DNA from: Streptococcus varani
Lineage (GTDB): Bacteria > Bacillota > Bacilli > Lactobacillales > Streptococcaceae
Assembly: GCF_001375655.1 (NCBI RefSeq)
Contig: NZ_CTEN01000003.1
Span: 310,001 to 374,000 of the forward strand
Direction of reading: 5' to 3'
DNA length: 64,000 bases
Shown here: piece by piece, positions 17,515 through 26,248 of the stretch
Layout of the letters: the number at the start of each line of letters is the position of its first letter
How positions within the stretch are numbered: position 1 is the first letter of the stretch
Position numbers and translations under genes: made by a program
Notes under the pieces: model-generated
The model's database searches: none
Told to the model about the DNA's origin: nothing
Seen by the model: the letters and a program-made list of their open reading frames with translations, nothing else

Positions 17515-19833
17515 TTAATAAAAAATTGTTAACGAATCGTTTAGTTTGTGAGTTTTTCCTTTTGAAGTAAACTCAATGGCTTTACCTTGTCCACTTTTTT
17601 CAATGATAAAATGATCTGGTCTAACCTCTACTGTTATTTCTTGACCTTTATAGTCGAAACCAAAGGTCAAAGTGTTCCATTCCTTAGGCAGATGTGGTTC
17701 AATCCTCAATTGTTCATTGACAATACGAACTCCTCCATAGCCAAAGACAATCATTTGCCAAATCCCCCCAAGACTTGCAGCGTGAATCCCTGGATCTGAG
17801 GATTTCATGTACTCACCCATATCAATATTACTTGCTTGCTGGAAGAAATGATAGGATTTTTCCAACTTACCCAAATCAGCGGATAAAATTGCATGAGTAG
17901 AGAGACTTAAGGAGCTGTCATGAGTCGTTTTAGGCTCGTAATAATCAAAGTTTTTCTCTTTCAATTCTTTGTCGAAGAGTCCTTCAAACAAGAGGAGCAA
18001 TAGCAAAACATCAGCCTGCTTGGTAATCTGCATCTCATTAACTTGCTCTAAATTGTATTCATGGAAAAGTGAGTCAACCCCATCTGCTTCCTTATATTTG
18101 GTCAGATCCAAGACTTTTTTAGATAAGTAAGAGTCATCTTGAGGAATAATTCCATCCTCTGTTGCTTGAGGGAGAAAGATTTTTTCAGATTTTTCTTCTA
18201 AAGTTTGCACGAGAGATTTTAAATCAAATTTTTCATCCAGTTTTGCGTAAACTTGTGGCTCTCTCTCCTTTAGTTCCGCAACTAAGTCGATAACATAGAC
18301 CATGTTCCAGTGAGCAGTATAGTTGGTGTAACTATTGTTGTTAACATGCTCTTTGTACTCATCAGGTCCAATCACATCACAGATTTCGTAATAATCCTGT
18401 TTAGCATTGTATTCCAATCGGCTGGCCCAAAACTTAGCTGTATCCACTAGGATTTCATAACCTTTTTCTCTGGCAAATGTGTCATCACCTGTTACATCCA
18501 AGTACTGCTTAATCCCAAAGGCAACATCGGAAGTAATATGTTGTTCAATAAAGCCAGACCAAATCTTTGTTGCTTGCCCCGTCACGATATCAGCAGCTCC
18601 CCAGACAGGAGTTACTTCACCATCCGTTGGCCATGCAGCCTCCCATGGGTATTGGGCACCTTCATAACCATTACTGGTCGCCTTTTTATGGGCGCCGTCC
18701 AGACCAAGATAACGGTAAGTCACCAGACTTTTGGCAATTTCTGGATGTGTAAAACTGAAGTAGGGAAGCATAAAAATTTCTGTATCCCAGAAAGTGTGCC
18801 CTTTGTATCCTTCACCGGACATTCCTTTGGCACCGATATTCATCCGTTCATCGTGGGCAGGTGTCATAACATGAAGGTGGTACTGAGCGAAACGAATAGC
18901 AATTTGATCTCGAAAATTCTTTGTTTCAATCTTAATTGGATGTTTATCCCAAATTTTTTGCCACTCTTTAGCCGATTCACTGAGTAAATCGTCAAAGGAT
19001 AATTCTTCAAGAGAAATCAATTCAGCAACAGCAAATTGGCGCATATCCTCAACCTTATTACTGGATAGCTCCTTGTCTATTGAGGTGTAGATTGACGAGC
19101 GTTTCTCGAAACTGATTGAAGAATTCCCGTTCAAATCAAAGGCGTAATTCATGTAGAAACCGCGACGGGCTGTTTCAGGACGATTCTCAGTAAGCTCTAC
19201 TCCCTCAAAACGATGCTCTGAAGTCTGAACAAATTGAATCTTACTTTGTGTCGTCTCAGGCATCATTTGGATAAAGCGCCCTTCCATCAGACCCTTTTCT
19301 CCATCCGTGAAATGCTGACTGCCTTCATTGGATAATTGCCCATTGATACCCGAACGAACTTTAACAGATAAGGGTTGATCGCTTAAATTTTCAATCTGAA
19401 CCTGTGTTGCTAGGAAATGAAGTCGAGCTTTTGAAACAAAGCGACGAAAAGTCAGTTTAACAACTACCTCATCTTTTTTCCAGATAAAACTACGAACTAG
19501 TTCTCCTGTTTTTAGATTCAATTTTTTACTGTAGTCGCTGACCTGTCCCTGAATCAAAGATAAAACGTGTCCATTGAGAACAAAGTTCATACCAAGCATA
19601 TCAGGTACATTGGGCAGCTCAGTTACCTCATTCTCATCAAAAGCATTGAAAGTTCCTGCAACAAAGGTATCGCGCGTTTCTCCAACATAGGATTCCTCCT
19701 CGCTGGACCGAACTGCTAAGTATCCATTTCCTAAAACCATGATGCTCTCAGTTTTACCTAAAAACTTCTCATCGAAACCGACTTGCTCAATTTTCCAGAG
19801 ATCATTGGTATCGTAATGCATTAGTGTTGACAT
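17515..19833 (-). CDS. GH65 glycoside phosphorylase (maltose/kojibiose/trehalose phosphorylase type)
   Basis: A 772-residue glycoside hydrolase family 65 enzyme, the usual length for the family. It has an N-terminal beta-sandwich (about 1-275), a helical linker, an (alpha/alpha)6 catalytic barrel (about 310-690) and a C-terminal beta sheet. The general-acid Glu lies in CDVIGPDEYKEHVNNN (about residues 487-502), and THDSSLS near 645 is in the phosphate-binding loop region. It converts a disaccharide plus phosphate to beta-glucose 1-phosphate and glucose in the cytoplasm, feeding PgmB. The linkage specificity cannot be decided by eye. It is paralogous to the broken GH65 gene four genes downstream but not a recent duplicate. 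Confidence 0.92.
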   Translation of the reverse strand: MSTLMHYDTNDLWKIEQVGFDEKFLGKTESIMVLGNGYLAVRSSEEESYVGETRDTFVAGTFNAFDENEVTELPNVPDMLGMNFVLNGHVLSLIQGQVSDYSKKLNLKTGELVRSFIWKKDEVVVKLTFRRFVSKARLHFLATQVQIENLSDQPLSVKVRSGINGQLSNEGSQHFTDGEKGLMEGRFIQMMPETTQSKIQFVQTSEHRFEGVELTENRPETARRGFYMNYAFDLNGNSSISFEKRSSIYTSIDKELSSNKVEDMRQFAVAELISLEELSFDDLLSESAKEWQKIWDKHPIKIETKNFRDQIAIRFAQYHLHVMTPAHDERMNIGAKGMSGEGYKGHTFWDTEIFMLPYFSFTHPEIAKSLVTYRYLGLDGAHKKATSNGYEGAQYPWEAAWPTDGEVTPVWGAADIVTGQATKIWSGFIEQHITSDVAFGIKQYLDVTGDDTFAREKGYEILVDTAKFWASRLEYNAKQDYYEICDVIGPDEYKEHVNNNSYTNYTAHWNMVYVIDLVAELKEREPQVYAKLDEKFDLKSLVQTLEEKSEKIFLPQATEDGIIPQDDSYLSKKVLDLTKYKEADGVDSLFHEYNLEQVNEMQITKQADVLLLLLLFEGLFDKELKEKNFDYYEPKTTHDSSLSLSTHAILSADLGKLEKSYHFFQQASNIDMGEYMKSSDPGIHAASLGGIWQMIVFGYGGVRIVNEQLRIEPHLPKEWNTLTFGFDYKGQEITVEVRPDHFIIEKSGQGKAIEFTSKGKTHKLNDSLTIFY

Positions 19834-19842
19834 CTTCTCTTA

Positions 19843-20094
19843 TTACTCCTTATCAAAATAATGTTGATTTCTAAAAATCAAAACAATAAAACCAAATATA
19901 AATAAACCAATAGCCAAAAACCAGTTGACATCTATAGGTATCATCAGTAAACAGAATCCTCCGCCAATAAGAGCATAAAGTTTGGCTACTTTAACAAAAT
20001 CGTATTCATCTCTTCCGATCCAGGCTGCTAAATAGGCAATAATCCAAATCCCTAGAAAGCCGAGCAACAAAGAGAATGTATTAATTTCTTCCAT
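19843..20094 (-). CDS. Small hypothetical membrane protein
   Basis: From the ATG at 20094 (inside the RDD gene by 14 bp, preceded by GAGG) it is an 83-residue protein with three hydrophobic helices (SLLLGFLGIWIIAYLAAW, LYALIGGGFCLLMIPI, FLAIGLFIFGFIVLIF). I do not recognise the family. It lies between an RDD protein and a GH65 phosphorylase and looks like part of the sugar operon by spacing. Confidence 0.65.
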   Translation of the reverse strand: MEEINTFSLLLGFLGIWIIAYLAAWIGRDEYDFVKVAKLYALIGGGFCLLMIPIDVNWFLAIGLFIFGFIVLIFRNQHYFDKE

Positions 20095-20476
20095 AAACGA
20101 TAACCTCACTTTTTGCAAACTTATCATGAAGGAAGCGACCTTCTTTGATATAAATCAATAGAGAGAGAATCATAAAAATGAAACCGACCAGAGGAAGAAA
20201 GTATAAAAGCTTTATTGCTTCTCTTTGTCCCATTTCCATCAAAGATTTTGTAACTGGTGTAACTTTCAAACTTGCAAAGTATTTCCCAATGGTCTGACCG
20301 GAAAAATAGACTGTGGACAAAACATTGTAAACAAGAAAGAGAATGATCGAGAGCCAATTTTGGTAACTATTTTCTCTTCCAAAGAGAATAAAGACCAGAA
20401 ACTGACTTGGTAAATAAATAACTAAAATATCAATTAAAGCCGCTAAAACACGTTGTATAAACAAGATTTTTTTCAT
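20081..20476 (-). CDS. RDD family membrane protein
   Basis: A 131-residue integral membrane protein of the RDD family with three membrane segments. The conserved Arg and Asp residues are in RVLAALIDILVIYLP at the start, and GKYFASLKVTP follows the second helix. RDD proteins are of varied or unknown function. It is the first gene after the LacI-controlled promoter of the sugar operon, which is an unusual first gene for a carbohydrate operon. Confidence 0.8.
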   Translation of the reverse strand: MKKILFIQRVLAALIDILVIYLPSQFLVFILFGRENSYQNWLSIILFLVYNVLSTVYFSGQTIGKYFASLKVTPVTKSLMEMGQREAIKLLYFLPLVGFIFMILSLLIYIKEGRFLHDKFAKSEVIVYGRN

Positions 20477-20488
20477 TTTGAAATCCTT

Positions 20489-20539
20489 CTAAAACGTTTT
20501 AGTTAACTCTATTATACCGTAAGCGTTTCCAGAAGTCAA
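20489..20539 (-). promoter_or_regulatory. Sugar-operon promoter with LacI-type operator and cre-like site
   Basis: Minus-strand -35 TTGACT (20534-20539) and -10 TATAAT (20511-20516) are separated by 17 bp. A perfect 14-bp palindrome CTAAAACGTTTTAG (20489-20502) with the central CG typical of LacI-family operators lies over the expected transcription start. The spacer itself contains TGGAAACGCTTACG, a near match to the CcpA cre consensus (about 20518-20531). This predicts repression by the upstream LacI-type protein and by CcpA. Confidence 0.8.
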
Positions 20540-20540
20540 C

Positions 20541-20567
20541 AAAAAAAGAGAAATATTAATCCCTCTT
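20541..20567 (-). terminator. Probable weak terminator of the LacI-type gene
   Basis: Minus strand: AAGAG, a 12-nt loop, CTCTT followed by a T-tract, 14 bp downstream of the regulator's stop codon and just before the sugar-operon -35. Confidence 0.45.
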
Positions 20568-20580
20568 CCAAATGATGCTA

Positions 20581-21564
20581 TTAAATGTTTGCGCTTTCTC
20601 TCACAATAATTTCATAGGGCAACAAGCGATGCCTTACTTCTTTTTCCTCAATTTGTAAAAGAAGATCCTCAACAGCAGATTCTGACATAGTCTTAACATC
20701 CTGTCTAACGGTTGTTAAGGTCGGGGAAACATAACTTGCTAAAACATTATCGTCGAATCCAACAACAGCTATAGATGTTTCTTTTTTTCGAAGCCGTAAT
20801 GCTTTAATAACACCGATGGCCATCAGATCACTGGCTGCAAAGATAGCATCAATTCCGGTCAAATCTGCATCTAATATTTGTAACATTGCTTTTTCTTCTG
20901 AAAAATGTGCATAGTCAATCAGAACTTCTTTAACTTGCGAACGATATCCTGCTTCTCGTTTTTGGGATACTTCATCATGAGTTGTTCCATTCAGAAACAG
21001 AATTTTCTCATAGCCTGCTTGTCGCAAGCGTTTTGTAACTTCTGCAGCAGCACTCTCATTATCAATTGATACCGTTCCAATCTTGCAATTCTCTATTCGT
21101 AAATCTATGGCAACTGTTGGCATAGAAAAATTTGCTAATTCTTTATAATATGGATCTGTTGTTTTAAGTCCCTGAATTAATAGACCTGTTATACTATGTT
21201 CTGCACAAAATTGTTTGAGACTTTTCTCTGCCTGTTTTTTACTTGTGGTACCATAGAAAACAAATTCATAATCTGTTGCCTCAAGGTAATTGCTGACTCC
21301 ACTCAAAATTTCTAGTGGCATGGTGACTCCACGTTCAACCTTGATTTCGTTTAGAATCAAAGCGATAATCTTAGTATGCTTACTAGAAAGTTTCCGTGCT
21401 GCTTGATTAGGAATATATTCTAATCTCTTTGCAGCAGCAAATACTTTATTCTGGGTTTCTATACCAATGTCTCCATACTTATTGAAAACTTTAGACACAG
21501 CGCTAACCGAGACTCCTGCCTCTCTAGCAACATCTTTAATGGTACTTGCTTTTTCCTTTGTCAT
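20581..21564 (-). CDS. LacI/GalR family transcriptional regulator
   Basis: A 327-residue repressor. The N-terminal helix-turn-helix is STIKDVAREAGVSVSAVSKV (residues 7-26), followed by a hinge (NQAARKLSSKH) and a periplasmic-binding-protein-like effector domain ending in AVVGFDDNVLASYVSPTLTT. It is transcribed toward the GH65/ABC operon, whose promoter holds a perfect LacI-type palindrome, so local control of alpha-glucoside use is the likely role. Confidence 0.92.
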   Translation of the reverse strand: MTKEKASTIKDVAREAGVSVSAVSKVFNKYGDIGIETQNKVFAAAKRLEYIPNQAARKLSSKHTKIIALILNEIKVERGVTMPLEILSGVSNYLEATDYEFVFYGTTSKKQAEKSLKQFCAEHSITGLLIQGLKTTDPYYKELANFSMPTVAIDLRIENCKIGTVSIDNESAAAEVTKRLRQAGYEKILFLNGTTHDEVSQKREAGYRSQVKEVLIDYAHFSEEKAMLQILDADLTGIDAIFAASDLMAIGVIKALRLRKKETSIAVVGFDDNVLASYVSPTLTTVRQDVKTMSESAVEDLLLQIEEKEVRHRLLPYEIIVRESANI

Positions 21565-21636
21565 TTTATCACCTACTTAATTTCATACATTGTATCACAA
21601 ACCTTCTCTTAACTTCAAGTTGCATTTCCTTGAAAC

Positions 21637-21753
21637 AAAAAGAAAACACCAGCTGGAGAACTGGCATTTTCAGGAGATTATGAAAAATATTTAGGATTGA
21701 TATTAGTATAACCCGAATCGAGTTATGTCACATCGGTCCTAGGGCTGATTTAT
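21637..21753 (-). ncRNA. Candidate small RNA, tandem copy C
   Basis: Minus-strand order: CTATAAATCAG, a stem-loop ATAACTCG-ATT-CGGGTTAT (plus strand 21708-21726), the open stretch ACTAATATCAATCC, anti-RBS/anti-AUG CATAATCTCCT (21672-21682), then a terminator hairpin ending in TTTTC and a T5 tract. Two A-C mismatches of the terminator stem on the plus strand become G-U pairs on the minus strand, so the minus strand is the structured RNA. It lies 70 bp upstream of the LacI-type gene. Confidence 0.6.
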
Positions 21754-21775
21754 AGTTTCCTGCTTTAAGACAAGA

Positions 21776-21886
21776 GAAAACACCAGCCACAAGGCCAGTG
21801 TTTTCAGGAGATTATGAAACTATTTAGGATTGATATTAGTATACCCTGATTAAGGTTATATGGCATCCGTCTCAGGGCTGATTTAT
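21776..21886 (-). ncRNA. Candidate small RNA, tandem copy D
   Basis: Second tandem copy, about 133 bp from its neighbours. It keeps the leading block ATAAATCAGCCCTGAGACGG, a stem-loop with one mismatch (ATAACCT / AGGGTAT), CATAATCTCCT (21806-21816) and a terminator hairpin (21776-21805). The open region is slightly shorter (AAATAGTTTCAT). Confidence 0.6.
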
Positions 21887-21902
21887 AGTTTCCTGCTTTA
21901 AG

Positions 21903-22019
21903 AAAAAAGAAAACACCAGCCACAAGGCCAGTGTTTTCAGGAGATTATGAAAAATATTTAGGATTGACTATAGTATACCTTATACAAGCATCGACCACAT
22001 CCGTCTCAAGGCTGATTTT
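21903..22019 (-). ncRNA. Candidate small RNA, tandem copy E
   Basis: Third tandem copy and the first to be transcribed on the minus strand. The 5' stem has diverged in sequence but still pairs (ATGCTT / AGGTAT with two G-U pairs). CATAATCTCCT (21939-21949) and the terminator hairpin with a T6 tract (21903-21938) are conserved. It lies about 100 bp downstream of the ABC permease stop codon. Confidence 0.6.
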
Positions 22020-22117
22020 GAAAACAGCAACCATATGTGAAAGAGTTCATATTGGTACATCCAAAACTATTCGTTTATCGCATCTCTCGTTACAGTCTAA
22101 GATATGTGCTCTTTTTA

Positions 22118-25100
22118 TCATTCTACCGATTTGAGTGCTTCTAACATATCCACTCGCTTCAATCTACGATTCACTAGCACTCCTAAAATAGTTAAAATGA
22201 TGCTAATCGCAAAGATGGGAATAAGATAAACTTCTAAAGTGGCATTTGGATTAAACATCATGCTATGAGGTGCTATCAGTTCAATGAGGAGTTGGTGGAG
22301 GAAATGTCCTGCAATGAGGCCTGTCACAATGCCAAGAACTGATAAAAGGACGGTTTCTCTGTAGATATAGAGGGTTACTTCCTTACTATGAAAGCCTAAG
22401 ACCTTGATGGTGGACAGTTCTCTAATTCTTTCCGCCACATTGATATTAGTCAAATTATATAAAATGACAATGGCCAATAAGACCGCGACTACCACAAGAA
22501 TAATCATAATGGCCTCCAAAGATGTGACAATCGTATTGACCTGATTGATGACCGAAAGATTTTGAACAACCGCATCAACAGCAGCTTGACTGAGTAGATG
22601 ACTGGCTGACATTTCTATTCCAGCTTGACTTGCATCCTTGAGGCCAATTAGATGGGCATTGGACTGATAGTTTTGACCGAGCAATTCTTCATAGTAGACC
22701 TTGCTCATATAAATCGAATGCCCCGCATACATCTCCGAAATCCCAGAAACTTTTCCGGATACTGGCTTGTCCTTGATGGTAAAGCTGACTGAATCTCCAA
22801 CAGATACCTTTAAAAGTTTGGCTAATTTTTCCGTAAGAATCAGTCCATCGTCAGGCAAGGCCAACTGTTGCCCCGTCTGTCGATTGGTCAATTTAATAAA
22901 GGAATCCAAGTCTTTGTCAGCAATCAAGAGTGAAATCGTCTCTTGATTACCAGCAATGTTTTTTTCTATCCGTTCATAGTGAATAGCTTGACTATGTGAA
23001 ACTTGATCTGACGAGAGATAGTTCAGCAAGTCCTCTTTTTCTGTCTGACTGGCATCATTATTATCAACCACGAGCATGTCGTAATGCAGTAGCTCATCAA
23101 ATTGCCGACTGGCAACACCAGATAAAGAAGAACGAATACCCAGACCACCCACCAAGAGAGCGACCGAGCCAGCGACTCCAAAAATAGTCATCAACATCCG
23201 TTGTTTGTAGCGGAAAATATTTCGTGCGGTTACTTTTTGAGTAAAGCTCAGTCTTTTCCAAATAAAGCTAGCTTTTTCTAAAAGAATGCTCGAGCCAGAT
23301 ACAGGCGGCTTGGGCAAGAGGAGCTGTGCAGCTTCTTCTGACAATTCTCTCCTGGCAACAAGAAAGGCTGGTAAGACGGCAGATAGAAGCGATAGACCAA
23401 CAGCCAGTAGAATATAGGCTGGATAGTCATAGAGATTGGCTCTACCAATGACCGTATCTGCTGTAATCAGGTCCGAAATCATTGGCGACAAAAGATAATT
23501 CCCCCCTAAAATACCAATCAGTGTTCCGATCAGACCAGTGACCAGACCATAAATGACAAATTTAGAAATGATTTGGAAATTAGTATAGCCCAAGGCCTTG
23601 AAGATTCCTGCATTGGTCCGCTCTTCATCGACAAAGCGGGTCATGGTAGTAAAGGTTACCATGGCAGCAACCAAGTAAAAGACAACCGGGAAAATATTGC
23701 TGACTGCAGCAATGGAGTTGGTTGAATTTAAGTAAACATTATAGCCTTCGCTCCCTGGCAAACTTTTACGACTATAGGTTCTGTAACTGGGCTCCTTTAA
23801 CTGAGAAAGGTCTTTTTCACCCTTTAACAAGTCCTCTTTAGCAGAAGAAATCTCCTGTTTGGCACTTTCTGATTCCTTGGAAAAGTCCTCCCGAGATTGT
23901 TCTAATTGCTTCTGAGCGTCTGTCAGTTTGTCTTGATTCCTAGCCAATTCAGCCTGACCCTCCTGCAAGCGAGAAAGACCAGCCTGGTATTCAGCTTCTG
24001 ATGCTTGCAGTTGAGCCTGACCTGTTTGTAACTGGGCCAAGCCAGATTGATACTGCGTTTGATTAGCCTCATAGACTGTCAGGCCCTCTTGGTACTGCTG
24101 GAGACCTTGTTCATAGTGTGAACGTTGCTTTTCCAATTCAGTTTTGCCCGCCTCATACGTAACTTCTCCAACAGCTAATTGGGATTGAGCCTGCGAAAGA
24201 GCCTCTTCCTGCTGCTTTATTTTTTCCTCTGTAGCCAGAATTTCTGGGACTGTCTCAGGGTCAATTCCTTGAGCCAAAAGTTGATTTTTTTGGGCTTGTA
24301 ATTGTTCTTTTCCTTGAATAAGAGAGGCATAACCAGCCGTTACTTGCGCCTGACCTTCATCTAATTTTGCCTTGCTTGCATCAAGCTCTGCTTGGGCTGC
24401 CTGAATTTGTTTAGCAGCTTGATCTAATTGAGCTTTGCTTTGATCTAACTGACTTTTCGCAGTTGCCAATTGTTCCTTAGCAGCTGCGAGTTGAGCCTCT
24501 CTCTGAGCAAGTTCAGCTTGACCTGCCTTTAGTTGGCTTTCAGCCTCTGCTAACTTGGCTTGATTGGCAGCTAATTCAGCTTGTCCAGCAATCAGTTGAT
24601 CTTGACCTGCTGTCAAATCATCCTCAGCTTTCTGGAGCTGATTCTCCCCATCTTTCAGTTTTGCTTCTGCATCCGCAATCTCTGCATAACCATCATCCAG
24701 TTTTTCTTGAGATTGACCTTTTAAAGCACTGAGTCTCTGCGCCCCATTATCTTTCAGAAGAGCATCCAATCTTGCTTGATGGGCTGCTACTTTCTTTTCA
24801 TAACCTTTGTCATAATAGGGAAGCGATTTTAAATCATCATAACGCAGGCGAGCAATCATATAGACATCGCTATCAAAAGCCCCCTCTGCTACCAAGGCAT
24901 ACCCATTCAAAGTCCCTGCCCCTGCAGAGGATGGACCCATATTGATGTTGGACCAGATTTCAGCCGACTTTACAAAGCCTGTAATGGTGAAAGTTTGCGA
25001 CTTTAAGACCTTATGTCCACTTCCAGATTCAAAAAAAGTAATCCGATCCCCAATTGTGTAATCTGATTGGAAGTTATCCCCCAGTGCGATTTCATCCGTC

Positions 25101-25471
25101 TGGCTGGGAAAGTGACCTGAGACTAACTGGGAAAGAGAGATATCAGAAGGTTGAGAGAAAATTCTCACAGCCTTTTGACTATTTTCAATGCTAACATCTA
25201 CCAAATAGCCGAACTCTACTTGGCTATCTGCTATATTTTTCAGTTCTGTCTGATCTTCCTGACTCAGACCATAGTCAGCCATGACTGCTACATCCATGGT
25301 TTGAGCCTCATTTTGATAGGACTGGGCTGTCTTCTCCATATTAGGCGCCGTCACTCTTAAACCGATTAAGGCAAAGGCTCCTAGCCCCATCAAACTCATA
25401 ATGGATAAAAAACGACCCTTTGATTTTTTGAAGGACTGAAAAACATCCTTCCAATACGTTTTATAAGACAT
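22118..25471 (-). CDS. FtsX-like ABC transporter permease with long extracytoplasmic coiled coil
   Basis: About 1117 residues. An N-terminal membrane helix (near 20-40) is followed by an extracytoplasmic region including a coiled coil of about 300 residues (roughly 255-560) with repeated AELAANQAKLAE- and AQLAAAKEQLATAK-like heptads. Then come three helices of a first FtsX core (about 590-720), another extracytoplasmic domain, and a second FtsX core at the C terminus. It is the permease of a MacB-type ABC system with the ATPase gene 3 bp upstream. Members export or sense peptides, lipids or antimicrobials; the substrate is unknown. The ATG at 25471 is favoured over a GTG two codons earlier because AGGAGG is then 5 nt away. 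Confidence 0.88.
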   Translation of the reverse strand: MSYKTYWKDVFQSFKKSKGRFLSIMSLMGLGAFALIGLRVTAPNMEKTAQSYQNEAQTMDVAVMADYGLSQEDQTELKNIADSQVEFGYLVDVSIENSQKAVRIFSQPSDISLSQLVSGHFPSQTDEIALGDNFQSDYTIGDRITFFESGSGHKVLKSQTFTITGFVKSAEIWSNINMGPSSAGAGTLNGYALVAEGAFDSDVYMIARLRYDDLKSLPYYDKGYEKKVAAHQARLDALLKDNGAQRLSALKGQSQEKLDDGYAEIADAEAKLKDGENQLQKAEDDLTAGQDQLIAGQAELAANQAKLAEAESQLKAGQAELAQREAQLAAAKEQLATAKSQLDQSKAQLDQAAKQIQAAQAELDASKAKLDEGQAQVTAGYASLIQGKEQLQAQKNQLLAQGIDPETVPEILATEEKIKQQEEALSQAQSQLAVGEVTYEAGKTELEKQRSHYEQGLQQYQEGLTVYEANQTQYQSGLAQLQTGQAQLQASEAEYQAGLSRLQEGQAELARNQDKLTDAQKQLEQSREDFSKESESAKQEISSAKEDLLKGEKDLSQLKEPSYRTYSRKSLPGSEGYNVYLNSTNSIAAVSNIFPVVFYLVAAMVTFTTMTRFVDEERTNAGIFKALGYTNFQIISKFVIYGLVTGLIGTLIGILGGNYLLSPMISDLITADTVIGRANLYDYPAYILLAVGLSLLSAVLPAFLVARRELSEEAAQLLLPKPPVSGSSILLEKASFIWKRLSFTQKVTARNIFRYKQRMLMTIFGVAGSVALLVGGLGIRSSLSGVASRQFDELLHYDMLVVDNNDASQTEKEDLLNYLSSDQVSHSQAIHYERIEKNIAGNQETISLLIADKDLDSFIKLTNRQTGQQLALPDDGLILTEKLAKLLKVSVGDSVSFTIKDKPVSGKVSGISEMYAGHSIYMSKVYYEELLGQNYQSNAHLIGLKDASQAGIEMSASHLLSQAAVDAVVQNLSVINQVNTIVTSLEAIMIILVVVAVLLAIVILYNLTNINVAERIRELSTIKVLGFHSKEVTLYIYRETVLLSVLGIVTGLIAGHFLHQLLIELIAPHSMMFNPNATLEVYLIPIFAISIILTILGVLVNRRLKRVDMLEALKSVE

Positions 25472-25480
25472 AGACACCTC

Positions 25481-26182
25481 CTAATATTCCAAAGTAGCAA
25501 TATTTTGAGGACTTGGATTCACCTTTATAGACTTAACGCTGGCGTCTCTCATATGAATGACCCGATCTGCGATGGGAGCTAGAGCTGTATTGTGGGTAAC
25601 AATAATCACTGTTGCCCCCTTCTTACGGCACATATCCTGTAAAATCTGCAAAACCTGCTTGCCAGTTTCATAGTCAAGGGCTCCAGTCGGTTCATCACAA
25701 AGCAAAATCTTAGGATTTTTAGCTACTGCCCGCGCAATGGAAACCCGTTGCTGTTCTCCACCAGAAAGTTGGGCCGGAAAGTTATTTATCCGATCCTGCA
25801 AGCCAACCTCTCTTAAGATTTGAAGTGGATCCATAGCATCCTTTACAATTTCTGAAGCCAGCTCTACATTTTCCTTGGCTGTTAAATTGGACACTAAGTT
25901 ATAAAATTGAAAAACGAATCCAACATCATCTCGTCGGTAATTGGTCCGTTGATGGGATGAAAATTGAGCAATATCCACACCATCTATGATGACCTGTCCC
26001 TGATCATTGGTGTCCATACCTCCTAAGATATTCAAGACTGTTGATTTTCCAGCACCTGAAGAGCCTAAAATAATCACCAGTTCGCCCTTATTGATTTCAA
26101 AATTGACATCTCTGTTGGCGATAATTTCAGTATCCCCTACTTGATAGCGTTTGTATGAATTCTTTACCTCTATATAGGCCAT
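25481..26182 (-). CDS. ABC transporter ATP-binding protein (MacB/LolD-like)
   Basis: A 233-residue ATPase. Walker [10 protein letters not shown] is at about 40-48, the Q-loop FQFYNLV at about 92, the signature [19 protein letters not shown] near 140, and Walker [10 protein letters not shown] near 164. The Ala-Leu-Asp Walker B ending and the sequence class match FtsE/LolD/MacB ATPases that drive FtsX-type permeases. It is transcribed just before the coiled-coil permease and divergently from a TetR-family gene that probably controls both. Confidence 0.93.
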   Translation of the reverse strand: MAYIEVKNSYKRYQVGDTEIIANRDVNFEINKGELVIILGSSGAGKSTVLNILGGMDTNDQGQVIIDGVDIAQFSSHQRTNYRRDDVGFVFQFYNLVSNLTAKENVELASEIVKDAMDPLQILREVGLQDRINNFPAQLSGGEQQRVSIARAVAKNPKILLCDEPTGALDYETGKQVLQILQDMCRKKGATVIIVTHNTALAPIADRVIHMRDASVKSIKVNPSPQNIATLEY

Positions 26183-26248
26183 TCTCTTCCCTCTCTTTCA
26201 AAACAAATCACACTTGACTCCCTGTCTAAATCATGTTAAACTGAGATT

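Noticed and set aside
18538..18987. 149-codon plus-strand frame inside the GH65 gene
   Set aside because: Antisense shadow of a strongly conserved enzyme; no RBS or recognisable protein features.
21672..21695. Plus-strand AGGAGATTATGAAAAATA in each repeat read as an RBS plus start codon of a mini-ORF
   Set aside because: The frame stops after four codons in every full copy, and structure evidence favours the minus strand as the transcribed one.
21694..21712. TATACTAAT in the repeats as a -10 promoter for a shorter RNA
   Set aside because: It reads TAAACTAAT in copy B, no conserved -35 is at 17 bp, and the bases form one arm of a conserved stem. Kept only as an alternative.
21637..22019. Tandem repeats considered as a CRISPR array
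   Set aside because: Units are ~133 bp with conserved content throughout; there are no short identical repeats with unique spacers and no cas genes.
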